From Mesorhizobium prunaredense (lineage in GTDB: Bacteria; Pseudomonadota; Alphaproteobacteria; Rhizobiales; Rhizobiaceae): DNA of 64,000 nt. This document shows positions 8,734 through 17,891 of the stretch, piece after piece. The notes below the pieces were generated by a model. That model was not told the DNA's origin, did no database searches, and was given only the letters and a program-made list of their open reading frames with translations. The stretch lies in the NCBI RefSeq assembly GCF_900156895.1, contig NZ_FTPD01000005.1, positions 21,977-85,976 on the forward strand. Direction: 5' to 3'. Position numbers and translations under genes: made by a program. How positions within the stretch are numbered: position 1 is the stretch's first letter; each line of letters opens with the position of its first letter.

Positions 8734-9816
8734 ATGCGCATTGTCTTGACCCGGCGCGAACCCTTGGATTCGCCTGACGGTGTGAGCATCTTCATTGTGG
8801 CGCTTGCCCAGGCGTTGCTCGAATTGGGGCACCAGGTGCTGATCGTGGTCGGCACCTTCAAAAGCCGCGCTAACTTCGAGCGACTTCTTGCACCTCGCCT
8901 CGAGCTACCGATAATCGGATTGAGCCGGACGCCTTTGACCGGGCCGGCCTCGGTCGCGGCGTGGCTGCGGGCGATCGGCATCATCAATCGGTTCCGGCCC
9001 GACCTTGTCATCCATAGCGAGACGGTGCCGCTTCCTCTGCATGGCACGATCGTCCAGATCGTCCACGATCTTCAGAGGCGGAACGGGGCGCTTGCGGCGG
9101 TCTGGGGAGCCGTTCGACGGATAAGCACGCGGCGCTGCCACCACGTCGTCGCCACTACGTCCGAGCTTCAGGAAGAACTCGTGCAAGATCTTGGGCTGCC
9201 AAGAGACCGAATCCTGAAAATTCCCGAATGCATCGATCGCCAGTCATATGCGTCCCGTGGACTGGCAGATCGCGAGCGGGCAATCCTCCATGCCGGCACC
9301 TCGCCCTACAAGGTGCCGGAGGCGACGATCCGTGCATTCGGCGCCCTCAACGACCCTTCCGTACGGCTCTACCTGACGGGTGACATCACACCACCGGTGA
9401 CGGAGGCGGTCGACGCTCTTCCTGAAGAGATAAGGGGGCACGTGATCCTTCTCGGCATGGCAGAGGGAGCACGCGTTCGCGAACTACACAGTCGCGTTCG
9501 CGTCGCCGCTTTCCCCACGCGCTATACGGTCCCTGTCGCCTCGGCAACGGTGATGGAGGCGATCGCCAGCGGCACGCCCATCGTCGGATCTTCAAGGCTC
9601 AGCCGGGATCTCCTCGCGGATGGCGTGAATGGGGCAGTGGTCGTTGGGCAACCAGAGGCGATGGCCGGAGCAATGAGGGGGGTGTTGGACGATGATCACC
9701 TCTGGTCGCGGCTGTCGGCGGGCGCCCGCCAGCGGGCAGGACAGTTCGATGCCCATAGAGTCGCAAGGCAATATCTGGAGCTTATGGCTCCCCTTCGGGC
9801 CGGCGGGAAAAGCTAA
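8734..9816 (+). CDS. Glycosyltransferase family 4
   Basis: A 360-residue GT-B glycosyltransferase. The N-terminal domain opens MRIVLTRREPLDSPDGVSIF and includes LLELGHQVLIVVG, the acceptor-side pattern of GT4 enzymes. The C-terminal domain has RAILHAGTSPYKVPEATIRA, then AAFPTRYTVPVASATVMEAIASGTPIVGS, carrying the P-x5-E-A...G-P-V donor-binding signature. It likely adds one sugar to the lipid-linked EPS repeat unit on the cytoplasmic face. It begins just after the gene-poor stretch and is followed four bases later by a degenerate recombinase frame. Confidence 0.85.
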   Translation: MRIVLTRREPLDSPDGVSIFIVALAQALLELGHQVLIVVGTFKSRANFERLLAPRLELPIIGLSRTPLTGPASVAAWLRAIGIINRFRPDLVIHSETVPLPLHGTIVQIVHDLQRRNGALAAVWGAVRRISTRRCHHVVATTSELQEELVQDLGLPRDRILKIPECIDRQSYASRGLADRERAILHAGTSPYKVPEATIRAFGALNDPSVRLYLTGDITPPVTEAVDALPEEIRGHVILLGMAEGARVRELHSRVRVAAFPTRYTVPVASATVMEAIASGTPIVGSSRLSRDLLADGVNGAVVVGQPEAMAGAMRGVLDDDHLWSRLSAGARQRAGQFDAHRVARQYLELMAPLRAGGKS

Positions 9817-9820
9817 AGTC

Positions 9821-10225
9821 ATGATCATCGGGTACTGTCGGATCAATACATTCGAATCCGCCGCCAGTCTGGAGGAGCAGAAGCTTCATCTTGCCCGGTG
9901 CGGAGCCGAGAATTTCTTTTACGAGAAGACCGGTATGTTTAGTTTGGCGTCGGAGTTGGAGAGGGCGATTGCGTGTGCCAGGAAAGGCGATGTGATCGCT
10001 GTCACGAAGCCCTACCGTGTTGCGCGCACAACGCGGCAAGTGCTGGCACTCATCGAAAGGCTTGGTGACAAAGGAGTCGGTCTTCGCATCATCGATACTC
10101 CGATCGACAGCAGCACGACGACGGGACGCATGATTCTTGCATCGGCGCCTCTCTGGACGCTTGGGATGTCGCCATTGCGGTCAATGCTGTCAGACCTGCT
10201 TCTCTTTTGGCGTCGTCGCCGGTAA
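9821..10225 (+). pseudogene. Degenerate serine recombinase (resolvase/invertase) fragment
   Basis: A 134-residue frame resembling the N-terminal catalytic domain of serine resolvases: GYCRINT at the start, EKTG, ELERAIACARKGDVIAVTK, RVARTTRQVLALIERL and IDTPIDSSTTTGRMI. The nucleophile in the usual YxRVS motif reads Asn here (YCRIN). Similarity stops after the TTTGRMI motif, and the C-terminal helix-turn-helix is absent. Both facts argue against activity. It starts four bases after a GT4 gene. It could be a relic of the event that placed the locus here. Confidence 0.75.
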
Positions 10226-10265
10226 GGCAGGGGGAAGGTGACGCGTCAGTGCACCAGTCGGTCCG

Positions 10266-11327
10266 CTACCAGTTGAAGGCAAGCCGCAATGGAGGCCTGG
10301 GATCAAATGCCTTGCGCGCGATGGACCACCCAGCCTGCACTGCCGTCGCCTCCCAAATGATGTTGTCGGCGTTGGCCAGTGCATAGACACAGCAATCCTT
10401 GACGCTGTGCTTCTCAGCGCCTTCTGATATCCGGGTATGGAACGACAGGCCGTTGGAGGTCGGGGCATCTCTGCCGTCCCGCGGCTCGTTGTAAGTGTCC
10501 CGGCTCCGGCAGCGGTCGAACGAGCAACCGCCACTCTCGACCTTGCCCTGCGGAACGGCCGAGAAGGCGCCGTTACCCTGTTGAACGGCATCGACGTCAT
10601 CGACCCGGCAATTTAAGCTTCCCTCCAGCATGATGCCAACGCCCGTGGGGCTGTTGTTGTAGAAGACGAGTCCACGCCGAATTGTACAGCGATCCGAGTG
10701 AAAGGCGGAAATATTGTCCTCGGTCCAGGAGGTGGGACCGTTCTCGGCCGAGAATTCTTCCAGGCTCGTATCCGGAGAGCGGTTGAACTGCACATTCTGT
10801 CCACGCGGGAACGGTCCGCGCGCGTCGTGGAGTTCGAGGAACTTCATCTGGGTGCCGGGACAGTCGACGACATAGATATTGGAGGAGCCGCGGGACGCCT
10901 TGACAAGGATGATGATCGCATTGGGGCAGTTTTCCAGCTCTATGTTGTTGCGGTTCTGGCTTGGTCCGGCCCCCGAGGGGGGAGCCCCGACATGATCGAT
11001 CTCGAGGTCCTGCAAGCGTATTCCGGCGGCTCCCTGGGCATATATCCCGCTGCCCATGGCATGACGAATGCGGCAGCTGCGGACAATGACGCCCTGATGG
11101 AGTATCGTGATCCCGTTGCCTCTCGGGGCATAAATGTCAAGATTTTCAATGATCTGCCCATCTGCGCGCGAGAGCACCGGTCCGCTTGGACGCAGAAAGG
11201 CGGCCGCGCCCCTGCCCAGATACAGCGCTCCGCCGACGACGCCCGAGACGGGCAGCGCCAGCAGCCTGGCAAGGAACCAGCGCCGATCAAGGCGCGAGGC
11301 TTCAAGAGACTGCCGGCCGCGCGACAT
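10266..11327 (-). CDS. Right-handed beta-helix protein with Tat-like leader
   Basis: A 353-residue protein made of short beta-strand repeats typical of parallel beta-helix (pectate-lyase-like) proteins, starting DGQIIENLDIY and running to the C-terminus. The leader has DRRWFLARLLALP, a twin-arginine motif followed by a hydrophobic stretch, so export by Tat is likely. Shared blocks RGPFPRGQ, GNGAFS and SNGL mark it as a paralogue of the protein at 22973-24208. Transcription is opposite to the neighbouring EPS genes. The start is uncertain: upstream in-frame starts reach 11441, but 11327 places the Tat motif near the N-terminus. A role in trimming or binding EPS is inferred; no catalytic residues were identified. 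Confidence 0.72.
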   Translation of the reverse strand: MSRGRQSLEASRLDRRWFLARLLALPVSGVVGGALYLGRGAAAFLRPSGPVLSRADGQIIENLDIYAPRGNGITILHQGVIVRSCRIRHAMGSGIYAQGAAGIRLQDLEIDHVGAPPSGAGPSQNRNNIELENCPNAIIILVKASRGSSNIYVVDCPGTQMKFLELHDARGPFPRGQNVQFNRSPDTSLEEFSAENGPTSWTEDNISAFHSDRCTIRRGLVFYNNSPTGVGIMLEGSLNCRVDDVDAVQQGNGAFSAVPQGKVESGGCSFDRCRSRDTYNEPRDGRDAPTSNGLSFHTRISEGAEKHSVKDCCVYALANADNIIWEATAVQAGWSIARKAFDPRPPLRLAFNW

Positions 11328-11632
11328 GGAAGTTATCCGCCCGACCCGTTCGGGTGCCAGACGTCGGCTCGGCTTGTGCGGAGACATGGAGGTGGCCGTC
11401 GAGATGCAGATGGGACAGGCCGAATCCATTCCTCTCGGCAAGGCGGCTTCTTCGGCCAGGTGTCGTCAGGCATCCCATTTCCCCTGTGCGCCAGCCGGTT
11501 CAGGTTCCCCAAGAATGCAGATCGGCGGCAGGCCGCGAAAGCCCTTCATAAGGCTTAATACCGATGGACAAAGAGCCATCTGCCGGAATCCCTGCCATTC
11601 TTTGACGGTGGTAACAAGCGGAGCGGGTAGCG

Positions 11633-13330
11633 ATGTCGGTTGGGCCGGATGTCTTCGACTATGTGATCGTCGGAGCTGGGGCGGCAGGCTGCGTCTTGGC
11701 CAATCGTCTGGCGGCTGACGGCACCAACACGGTCTGCTTGCTCGAGGCGGGGCCGCCTGACAGCAGCATCCTTCTGCACATTCCGGCGGGACTCTACAAG
11801 ACATGTTCGAATCCGAAATATGCCTGGCAGTTCGAAACGGAGCCGAACCCGGGGACGGCCAATCGCTCTATTCCGATGCCGCAGGGCAAGACATTGGGTG
11901 GTTCGACCGCAATTAACGGGATGATCTACAACCGTGGCGCCGCTGCGGACTTCGACGAGTGGGCCGACCAGGGCAATCGAGGCTGGCGCTACGCCGACGT
12001 GCTGCCCTACTTCAAGAGAAGCGAACGCAGGCTTGGGGCATGCGATCCCTTCTACCGCGGGACAGACGGGCTGCTTCCGGTTACAGATTGCGATTGGCGA
12101 CATCCGCTTTGTGATGCATTCATTGAGGCCGCGCTCAATGCCGGTATCCCGCGCAATCCCGACTACAATGCAGCAAGCCAGGCCGGCGTGGGCTACTATC
12201 AGCGCTATATCGACAAAGGATGGCGCGTGAGCGCAGCGCGGGCTTTCCTACGGCCGATCGCCAGAAAGAAGAACCTGGAGGTCCGCACAAAAGCGCAGGC
12301 CACCGCCGTCCTCTTCGAGGGAAAGCGGGCCGTCGGCGTTCGGTATGCACGAGGGCCGGGTGATCCCGTGAGCGAGGTCAGGGCCCGTAGCGAGGTGATC
12401 CTCTGCGCCGGAGCCGCGAACTCACCAAAGCTGCTGCAGCAGTCTGGCGTCGGTGCTGCGGGTATGCTCTCCGAGCTCGGGATTCCGCTCGTGCACGAAT
12501 TGTCCGGTGTCGGTGCAAATGTCCAGGACCACTATACGGTCCACCTGATCGCCCGGGTAGAGGGCATTGAAACGGTCAGCGGACACGGCGTCGCCCTCCT
12601 GCGCGAGGCGGCCAAATGGATGCTGGGCCGCCCGAACTTTCTCGCCGTCGGCCCATCGCTCGTCTACGGGTACGTCAACTCGCGGGATATTCACTCCACC
12701 CCCGATATCCAGCTTGAACTTGCCCTGGGCAATTATACCGGCCACGGCGCGCGGCGGTTTCCTGTCATCAAGCTTGGCTACCATCAGTTGCGGCCGAAGA
12801 GCATCGGACACGTGCGGGCCGTCTCGGCCGATCCGTTTCGAGCTCCGCTCATCCAGCCCAACTATCTCGCCGATGATCAGGACCGGCAGGTCGTTATCGA
12901 CGGCATGAAGACCGTGCAGCAGCTGTTTCGCGCCCCCGAGCTAAGGCGCTACAACTGCACGGAAGAGCTTCCCGGCCCGAAAATAACCGACGACGCCGAC
13001 TGTCTTCAGTTCGCCCGCGAAATCGGGCTGACCACCTATCATTTGTGCGGATCGTGCCGGATGGGCCTATTTGACAGTGCTGCATCTGTCGTGGACGACC
13101 AGTTGCGGGTCCACGGCCTGCAGGGGCTCCGGGTTGTTGATGCTTCTATCATGCCCGCGGTTCCCTCGGCCAACACCTCGGCCGCAGTCTTTATGATCGC
13201 GGAAAAGGCGGCAGACATGATCCTTGGCCGGCAACCCCTCCCGGCACTGGAGCGCGACAAGCCGGCCGTGACGGGCTGCAGCGGGGTAGCCGAAAAACTG
13301 AACGACAACTGCCGGGAGAATCTCCTTTGA
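11633..13330 (+). CDS. GMC family FAD-dependent oxidoreductase
   Basis: A 565-residue glucose-methanol-choline oxidoreductase. The N-terminal FAD motif is DYVIVGAGAAGCVLANRLA, and the GMC signature QGKTLGGSTAINGMIYNRG follows near residue 83. The C-terminal catalytic part has TYHLCGSCRMG (catalytic His) and VPSANTSAAVFM (the second active-site residue is Asn, as in choline dehydrogenases). Such enzymes oxidise alcohols or sugars to aldehydes, ketones or lactones. Finding one inside an EPS cluster, with its stop overlapping a glycosyltransferase start, suggests oxidation of a sugar or polyol destined for the polymer. The substrate is unknown. Confidence 0.88.
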   Translation: MSVGPDVFDYVIVGAGAAGCVLANRLAADGTNTVCLLEAGPPDSSILLHIPAGLYKTCSNPKYAWQFETEPNPGTANRSIPMPQGKTLGGSTAINGMIYNRGAAADFDEWADQGNRGWRYADVLPYFKRSERRLGACDPFYRGTDGLLPVTDCDWRHPLCDAFIEAALNAGIPRNPDYNAASQAGVGYYQRYIDKGWRVSAARAFLRPIARKKNLEVRTKAQATAVLFEGKRAVGVRYARGPGDPVSEVRARSEVILCAGAANSPKLLQQSGVGAAGMLSELGIPLVHELSGVGANVQDHYTVHLIARVEGIETVSGHGVALLREAAKWMLGRPNFLAVGPSLVYGYVNSRDIHSTPDIQLELALGNYTGHGARRFPVIKLGYHQLRPKSIGHVRAVSADPFRAPLIQPNYLADDQDRQVVIDGMKTVQQLFRAPELRRYNCTEELPGPKITDDADCLQFAREIGLTTYHLCGSCRMGLFDSAASVVDDQLRVHGLQGLRVVDASIMPAVPSANTSAAVFMIAEKAADMILGRQPLPALERDKPAVTGCSGVAEKLNDNCRENLL

Positions 13331-14487
13331 AAAGACGTACACTTGTTGCCTCTGAATTCAATGCGAAGGACCGAGCACACTTTGCGTTGGCGTATGAGTT
13401 TTGCCGCATTGTTGCGGAATGCGAGGACGCCGACCTGATAGCCCCCGGCCTCGACAACTACCTGACGAGACGCTTTCTCGCCGTCTTGCCAAAACACGAC
13501 CCTCACAACGTCCAGCGTGACTTCAACCGACTGACGAATGCGGTTCGGAAAGGGCTAGGGTTGAAGAACGCACCAACCATGGAGCATGTTCAGCTCACGC
13601 AAGACTATGACCTTTTCTTCTTCGTCGCCTGGAGCCCGCAAAGTCTTGTAGAATTGTCTCGGATCCACGACTGGCGCGGCCGCTGCAAGGTTGCTGTCGC
13701 GTATCTGTTCGAACTCTGGTCGAGCACGCTCGAACAGGACCGCCAATATCTGAAGCTCATGGACCAGTTCGACCACGTGTTCCTCTTGCACAGCGCGTGC
13801 CTACCGCGCCTGCCTCAATACACCCGCACGCCCTGTTCCTTTCTTGCCACGGCTGTCGACGGCCTTATTTCAACGCCGTATCTGTCGCCGGTCAAACGCG
13901 TGGTCGACGTATACTCGTTCGGCAACCGAGCCGCGAAAATACACCGGCAGCTTCTGAACCTGGCCCAAGACCGGGACTTCTTCTATCTCTACGACACGCT
14001 CGCAAGCGCAGATTCCCGGGTCAGGGACTGGCATGAGCATCGGTTGCTGCTCGCCAATATCATCAGGCGCACGCGCTATTTCATGGCTTTCAGTCCAGCG
14101 GCACTTGCAAACTCCAAGTCCGTCACGGTTGCCGGCGAGCAGGTGCTGCCTGCCCGTCTCTTCGAAGGGGCCGCGGGCGGCGCCGTCATGCTTGGGACCG
14201 CGCCGCAATGCGCCGAATTCGGCGAGCACTTTGACTGGCAAGACGCGGTGATCGAGGTATCACCAGACTCGAGCAGTATCGCAGACGTAATTGGCGAACT
14301 CGACGCAAACCCCCGCCGCACAGAATTGTTGCGCCGAACAAACGCGGTCCGTTGCCTAGAGATGCACGATTGGGTTTACCGTTGGGAGCACATCCTTGTC
14401 ACGATCGGAATGGAGCCGTTCCCGCGACTCCACATTCGCAAGTCCCTGCTGCGACAGATCGCTGCCGATGCGATGGCGCTCGCCTAG
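13327..14487 (+). CDS. Putative glycosyltransferase (GT1/CgeB-like C-terminus)
   Basis: A 386-residue protein starting at TTG, which overlaps the GMC gene's TGA (TTGA), with GGGAGAA upstream, so the two are probably co-translated. The second half carries the hallmarks of CgeB-like glycosyltransferases: LLANIIRRTRYFMAFSPA, then ARLFEGAAGGAVMLG and a tail with RRTNAVRCLEMHDWVYRWEHI. The N-terminal half is less conserved but has DYDLFFFVAWSP. It is expected to be cytoplasmic and to act in EPS repeat-unit assembly. Donor and acceptor are unknown. Confidence 0.68.
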   Translation: MKRRTLVASEFNAKDRAHFALAYEFCRIVAECEDADLIAPGLDNYLTRRFLAVLPKHDPHNVQRDFNRLTNAVRKGLGLKNAPTMEHVQLTQDYDLFFFVAWSPQSLVELSRIHDWRGRCKVAVAYLFELWSSTLEQDRQYLKLMDQFDHVFLLHSACLPRLPQYTRTPCSFLATAVDGLISTPYLSPVKRVVDVYSFGNRAAKIHRQLLNLAQDRDFFYLYDTLASADSRVRDWHEHRLLLANIIRRTRYFMAFSPAALANSKSVTVAGEQVLPARLFEGAAGGAVMLGTAPQCAEFGEHFDWQDAVIEVSPDSSSIADVIGELDANPRRTELLRRTNAVRCLEMHDWVYRWEHILVTIGMEPFPRLHIRKSLLRQIAADAMALA

Positions 14488-14565
14488 ACGATCAGGCCCG
14501 AAAGTGGGAACCGGTTTCGGGTTCGGTGCTCAACGGTGCTCAAACAAAGAGAAAGAGCGGCAGTT
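14486..14565. repeat. Rhizobial intergenic palindromic element
   Basis: The stretch following the glycosyltransferase stop contains CCCGAAAGTGGGAACCGGTT and, after a small duplication of GGTGCTCAA, AAACAAAGAGAAAGAGCGG. From memory this matches a short palindromic repeat scattered through rhizobial intergenic regions. It can fold back and may help end transcription. A related half-motif (GAGCATTTCATTTCGAG) lies near 14610. The rest of 14566-14850 holds no clear gene. Confidence 0.5.
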
Positions 14566-14851
14566 CCGAGCCGGTTGCTTCCGTCGGAGCGTCCGCCGCT
14601 CCAGTGCTGCGCGCGAGAGCATTTCATTTCGAGGTACTCCGTAGAGCTAACAGGCGCCGGAGGCGGGCAAGGAGAAGGTCGTGTGTCCGCCGGCTCTGCC
14701 CTTTGGGGTTAGAGCTTATGCCGAATTGGATTCGCACAGTGTCGCTGCCATTCTCTCAACTCCAAGAACCGAGTGCTACCGCAGCCACGGCAATCGATCT
14801 TCGCGTGAAGGGGCAATGACCGCAGGCGGCGGATGCAGTCACGCTGGGCAT

Positions 14852-14891
14852 TTCGGCGGTTTTCAGCCGAGTTCGGCGGTTTTCAGCCGAG
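14852..14891. repeat. Two tandem 20-bp hairpin units
   Basis: The 20-mer TTCGGCGGTTTTCAGCCGAG occurs twice head to tail (14852-14871, 14872-14891). Each unit has self-complementary ends (CGGC...GCCG), so it can form a small hairpin. The pair lies 60-100 bases before the sugar-transferase start and could be a regulator binding site or an RNA structure in the leader. The stretch 14488-14950 has no other convincing feature beyond the palindromic element. Confidence 0.6.
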
Positions 14892-14950
14892 GAGGGGGCG
14901 GTCGTCATGACATTGGTGGATGGATGCGGCTTTGAACGCAGGTGAACGTC

Positions 14951-16390
14951 ATGGCACTTCTTCATGAAGACCCCCGTGCGGGCGTCACGTCAAACGCACC
15001 GCGGTGGAACCTCAAGGGCAATGTTCTTCTGCAGTCGTTTCCGCTTCTCGAGGCAATGTCCGTAGTGCTACTCAGCATCGTCTCGGGAATGGTATATGAT
15101 CTTGTGAGTTTCGGACATTTCGGCGAGTACGCCCGGAACTTCGGGCTCGGTGTTGTTGTAGCCGCCCTTTTTTCGACTTCCGCATATGCGCGCGGGCTAT
15201 CTCTGAGTTCCGAGCCGCGGTCGCTGGCCTCTCAGATCAAGGAGGTCGTGCTGATCTGGACGGCGGTCTTTCTTTGCCTGTCGGTTGTGGCGCTTGCACT
15301 CAAGGTGGGAGACATGTTTTCGCGCCAAGCCGTCATGCTGTTCTTCGTGACGGGAGTTGGCGGCATCATCTTCGTGCGCTTGGGCGCCGGACGACTGTTT
15401 GCCTCCTTGACCAGGTCGGACATGCTTGCCAAACCGCAAATAGTGATCGTAACGCAATCGGACGTGCGCGTGCCAAGTGACGTAGTCCAGGCAATCGAGG
15501 CTTCCGGATGCGACGTCTGCCAAACGATTACATTGCCGGCGGCATCCAGCGAGGGCTCGCTCCTTGAGTGTATGGATAAGCTCATTGAACATGTGCGTCG
15601 GCGTTCTGTCGACGAGATAGTCCTTGCTGTCAGTTGGGCTGACATATCCCTGATTGAGAAAATCACGGCTCACCTTTGCGTGGTTCCGGTACCCGTAAGG
15701 CTCCTTCCGGACCACGTCGTTAGCGCGCTCTTGAAGCGACCTGTCGTCAACCTGGGGGGGACGAGGGCGATAGAACTGCAACGCGCGCCCCTAACGGCGC
15801 CTCAGCTGCTTACGAAGCGGCTCTTCGACCTTGTGCTGACCACTGCCGCCCTTCCATTTCTTCTGCCCCCTCTGGCCGTTGCAGCGGCGCTGATTGCGCT
15901 CGAATCCAGGGGGTCGGTGCTCTTCTGTCAGCGTCGGGCCGGATTCAATGGCCGCACGTTCAAGATCTATAAGTTCCGAACGATGACGATCCTGGAGGAC
16001 GGGCCTGTTGTCCCTCAAGCCTGCAGGGGCGATCCCCGCGTCACCCGCGTTGGGCGCATATTGAGAAGGTTCAGTATCGACGAGATTCCGCAGCTGTGGA
16101 ACGTGCTGAAGGGCGACATGTCGTTGATAGGCCCACGGCCGCACGCGCTGGCGCATGACAGCGAATACAGCCAGATCATCTCTCTCTATCCGGCTCGGCA
16201 CAAGGTGAAGCCGGGGATCACCGGCTGGGCACAAATAAATGGCTGCCGCGGCGCGACGCCGCATGTCTACATGATGATCAAGCGTGTCGAACACGATATG
16301 TGGTACGTCAACAACTGGTCGGTCTGGCTCGACGTAAAGATCCTGCTTCTGACCATCCCCCGCATCTGGACGGGGCGAAACGCCTTCTAG
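14951..16390 (+). CDS. Undecaprenyl-phosphate sugar phosphotransferase (EPS priming enzyme)
   Basis: A 479-residue polyprenyl-phosphate hexose-1-phosphate transferase that loads the first sugar on undecaprenyl phosphate. The N-terminal half has several membrane segments and a CoA-binding-like domain. The C-terminal catalytic domain begins KRLFDLVLTTAALPF and contains VLFCQRRAGFNGRTFKIYKF, RFSIDEIPQLWNVLKGDMS, LIGPRPHA and KPGITGWAQINGCRG. A GTG nine bases upstream is in frame, but AGGTGA sits six bases before the ATG at 14951, so that start is preferred. It resembles the WcaJ/ExoY group. The first sugar is probably glucose or galactose. Confidence 0.92.
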   Translation: MALLHEDPRAGVTSNAPRWNLKGNVLLQSFPLLEAMSVVLLSIVSGMVYDLVSFGHFGEYARNFGLGVVVAALFSTSAYARGLSLSSEPRSLASQIKEVVLIWTAVFLCLSVVALALKVGDMFSRQAVMLFFVTGVGGIIFVRLGAGRLFASLTRSDMLAKPQIVIVTQSDVRVPSDVVQAIEASGCDVCQTITLPAASSEGSLLECMDKLIEHVRRRSVDEIVLAVSWADISLIEKITAHLCVVPVPVRLLPDHVVSALLKRPVVNLGGTRAIELQRAPLTAPQLLTKRLFDLVLTTAALPFLLPPLAVAAALIALESRGSVLFCQRRAGFNGRTFKIYKFRTMTILEDGPVVPQACRGDPRVTRVGRILRRFSIDEIPQLWNVLKGDMSLIGPRPHALAHDSEYSQIISLYPARHKVKPGITGWAQINGCRGATPHVYMMIKRVEHDMWYVNNWSVWLDVKILLLTIPRIWTGRNAF

Positions 16391-16718
16391 CCCAACTTTG
16401 CCGATTCGAGGCCGCTGGAGGCGATTTTGTGTTGCAAGTGATTGATTTGCAAGGCTCGACACCATGAGATGTGCGGCTCTACTACCAAAGGCGCTGTTAC
16501 AGAACATCTGAATGCAAGCGATGATCAGTGCGAAACACAGCGACCGCTCAATGCAACCTGCGACTTCAAGCAAAAGTGCCCGCACGGCAACGGCGTTGGC
16601 AAGTTACCGCTATGGGAGCGGAGAGGAATGCTATGACTCGAGCGATTGACGAAGATCGTGTCTCTCTGGTCGTGAGTTCCACTCGAATCGAACGATCTCC
16701 ACGCCCAGACAAACGAGG
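16391..16718. other. Intergenic stretch, 328 bp
   Basis: No frame with family similarity was found between the priming transferase and the PqqD-HprK gene. The short frames here lack ribosome-binding sites. It likely carries the promoter of the next three-gene module. No terminator with a clear U-tract was seen. Confidence 0.4.
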
Positions 16719-17891
16719 ATGACGGCTTCTGTGAGTCCGCAACAAACCCGAACCACTGACCGAACTGCGGGGCCTCCCCTTGTCGAGTATGCTACGGCGA
16801 GGTTAGTTCCCCAAGGGCGGCTTGCATGCATCAAAGGGCAAAATATCCTGCTCAGTTCAACGCAGGGGGTAGTTTTTGCGCTCAATGACACTGCGGCTGA
16901 TATCTGGCGCTCGCTTGAAGAAGGCGTGCCGGTCGAGGCTATCTTGGGCGAGATGGCAGCCCGTGGCGTTGATAGGCAAGAGGCCTATGGCTATGTCGAG
17001 GCTGCCCTTCAATACTGGGAACGGCTCGGCCTAATCCAGCCTGCTCCACCGCCGTGCCCAACCGCAGCTCATCAATGTATCTGCCAGGTCGTTGCTGTTC
17101 CAGGCGTGTGTGTGCGCATACTGTATCCGGCGGCCGTCGCCTTTCCGGCCGCGACCGTATTTCAGCATCTCGAAGTTCGAAACAGGGCCGTCGACGTTCT
17201 ATTCCATCTGGTTGAGCGTAGGGAGCGGATCCACCTGTTCCGGGATGGCCACTGGACTGATTCCTGTGGTCGAGACGAGATACCCATTATGGTCAAAGGG
17301 CAACTGCTGGCCGAAGTGCTTGGGCACAGTGAATATGAACTCGCCCTCCATGCGGCGGCGCTTTTCAAGAACGGCCGCACGCTCCTCCTTTGTGGTAACC
17401 CCGGCTCGGGCAAGACGACGCTGACCTTGGCGCTGGTCCACGCGGGGTATGGCTTCGCGGCAGACGATGTGACACTTCTCGACTCGGCCGGACAGGGTAT
17501 CGGCGTTGCTTTTGCGCCTGCAGTCAAATCGGGATCATGGTCCATTCTCGGACAATATTTCCCCGAACTCGGCAGGTCTCCGGTTTACCGGCGCCCCGAT
17601 CGCAGGCGCGTGCGCTTTCTTGTGCCTAAGGATCATGTCCCTCCAGTTCCCCGGCCCGTGGGCTGGGTGGTCTTGCTCTGTCGGACGCAGGATGCCAAAC
17701 CTTCACTGCGGGTGATTGACCCGACCGACATCCTGGGTGGCTTGCTGAACGGCGCCTTTGCGCGGAATAAAGAGCTAAGCAGCACCGCGTTCGACGTGCT
17801 TTGCCAAATCATCCGATCAGCACAGGGCTTTTGCCTGACCTATGCCAAATTGGATGACGCGTTGGAACTGCTGAAGGCGGCGTGCCGATGA
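16719..17891 (+). CDS. PqqD-like domain fused to HPr-kinase-like P-loop domain
   Basis: A 390-residue two-domain protein. Residues about 25-110 form a PqqD-like domain (LVPQGRLACIKGQNILLSST, NDTAADIWRSLEEG), the fold that chaperones ribosomal peptides to their modifying enzymes. Residues about 205-385 are HPr-kinase-like: LHAAALFKNGRTLLLCGNPG starts the domain, with Walker A GNPGSGKTT at about 226 and GYGFAADDVTLLD after it. HPr-kinase relatives phosphorylate protein or peptide serines. The stop overlaps the next gene by ATGA. The start has GAGG immediately before it, but no better ATG exists. A role in modifying the small peptide encoded downstream is inferred. Confidence 0.8.
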   Translation: MTASVSPQQTRTTDRTAGPPLVEYATARLVPQGRLACIKGQNILLSSTQGVVFALNDTAADIWRSLEEGVPVEAILGEMAARGVDRQEAYGYVEAALQYWERLGLIQPAPPPCPTAAHQCICQVVAVPGVCVRILYPAAVAFPAATVFQHLEVRNRAVDVLFHLVERRERIHLFRDGHWTDSCGRDEIPIMVKGQLLAEVLGHSEYELALHAAALFKNGRTLLLCGNPGSGKTTLTLALVHAGYGFAADDVTLLDSAGQGIGVAFAPAVKSGSWSILGQYFPELGRSPVYRRPDRRRVRFLVPKDHVPPVPRPVGWVVLLCRTQDAKPSLRVIDPTDILGGLLNGAFARNKELSSTAFDVLCQIIRSAQGFCLTYAKLDDALELLKAACR

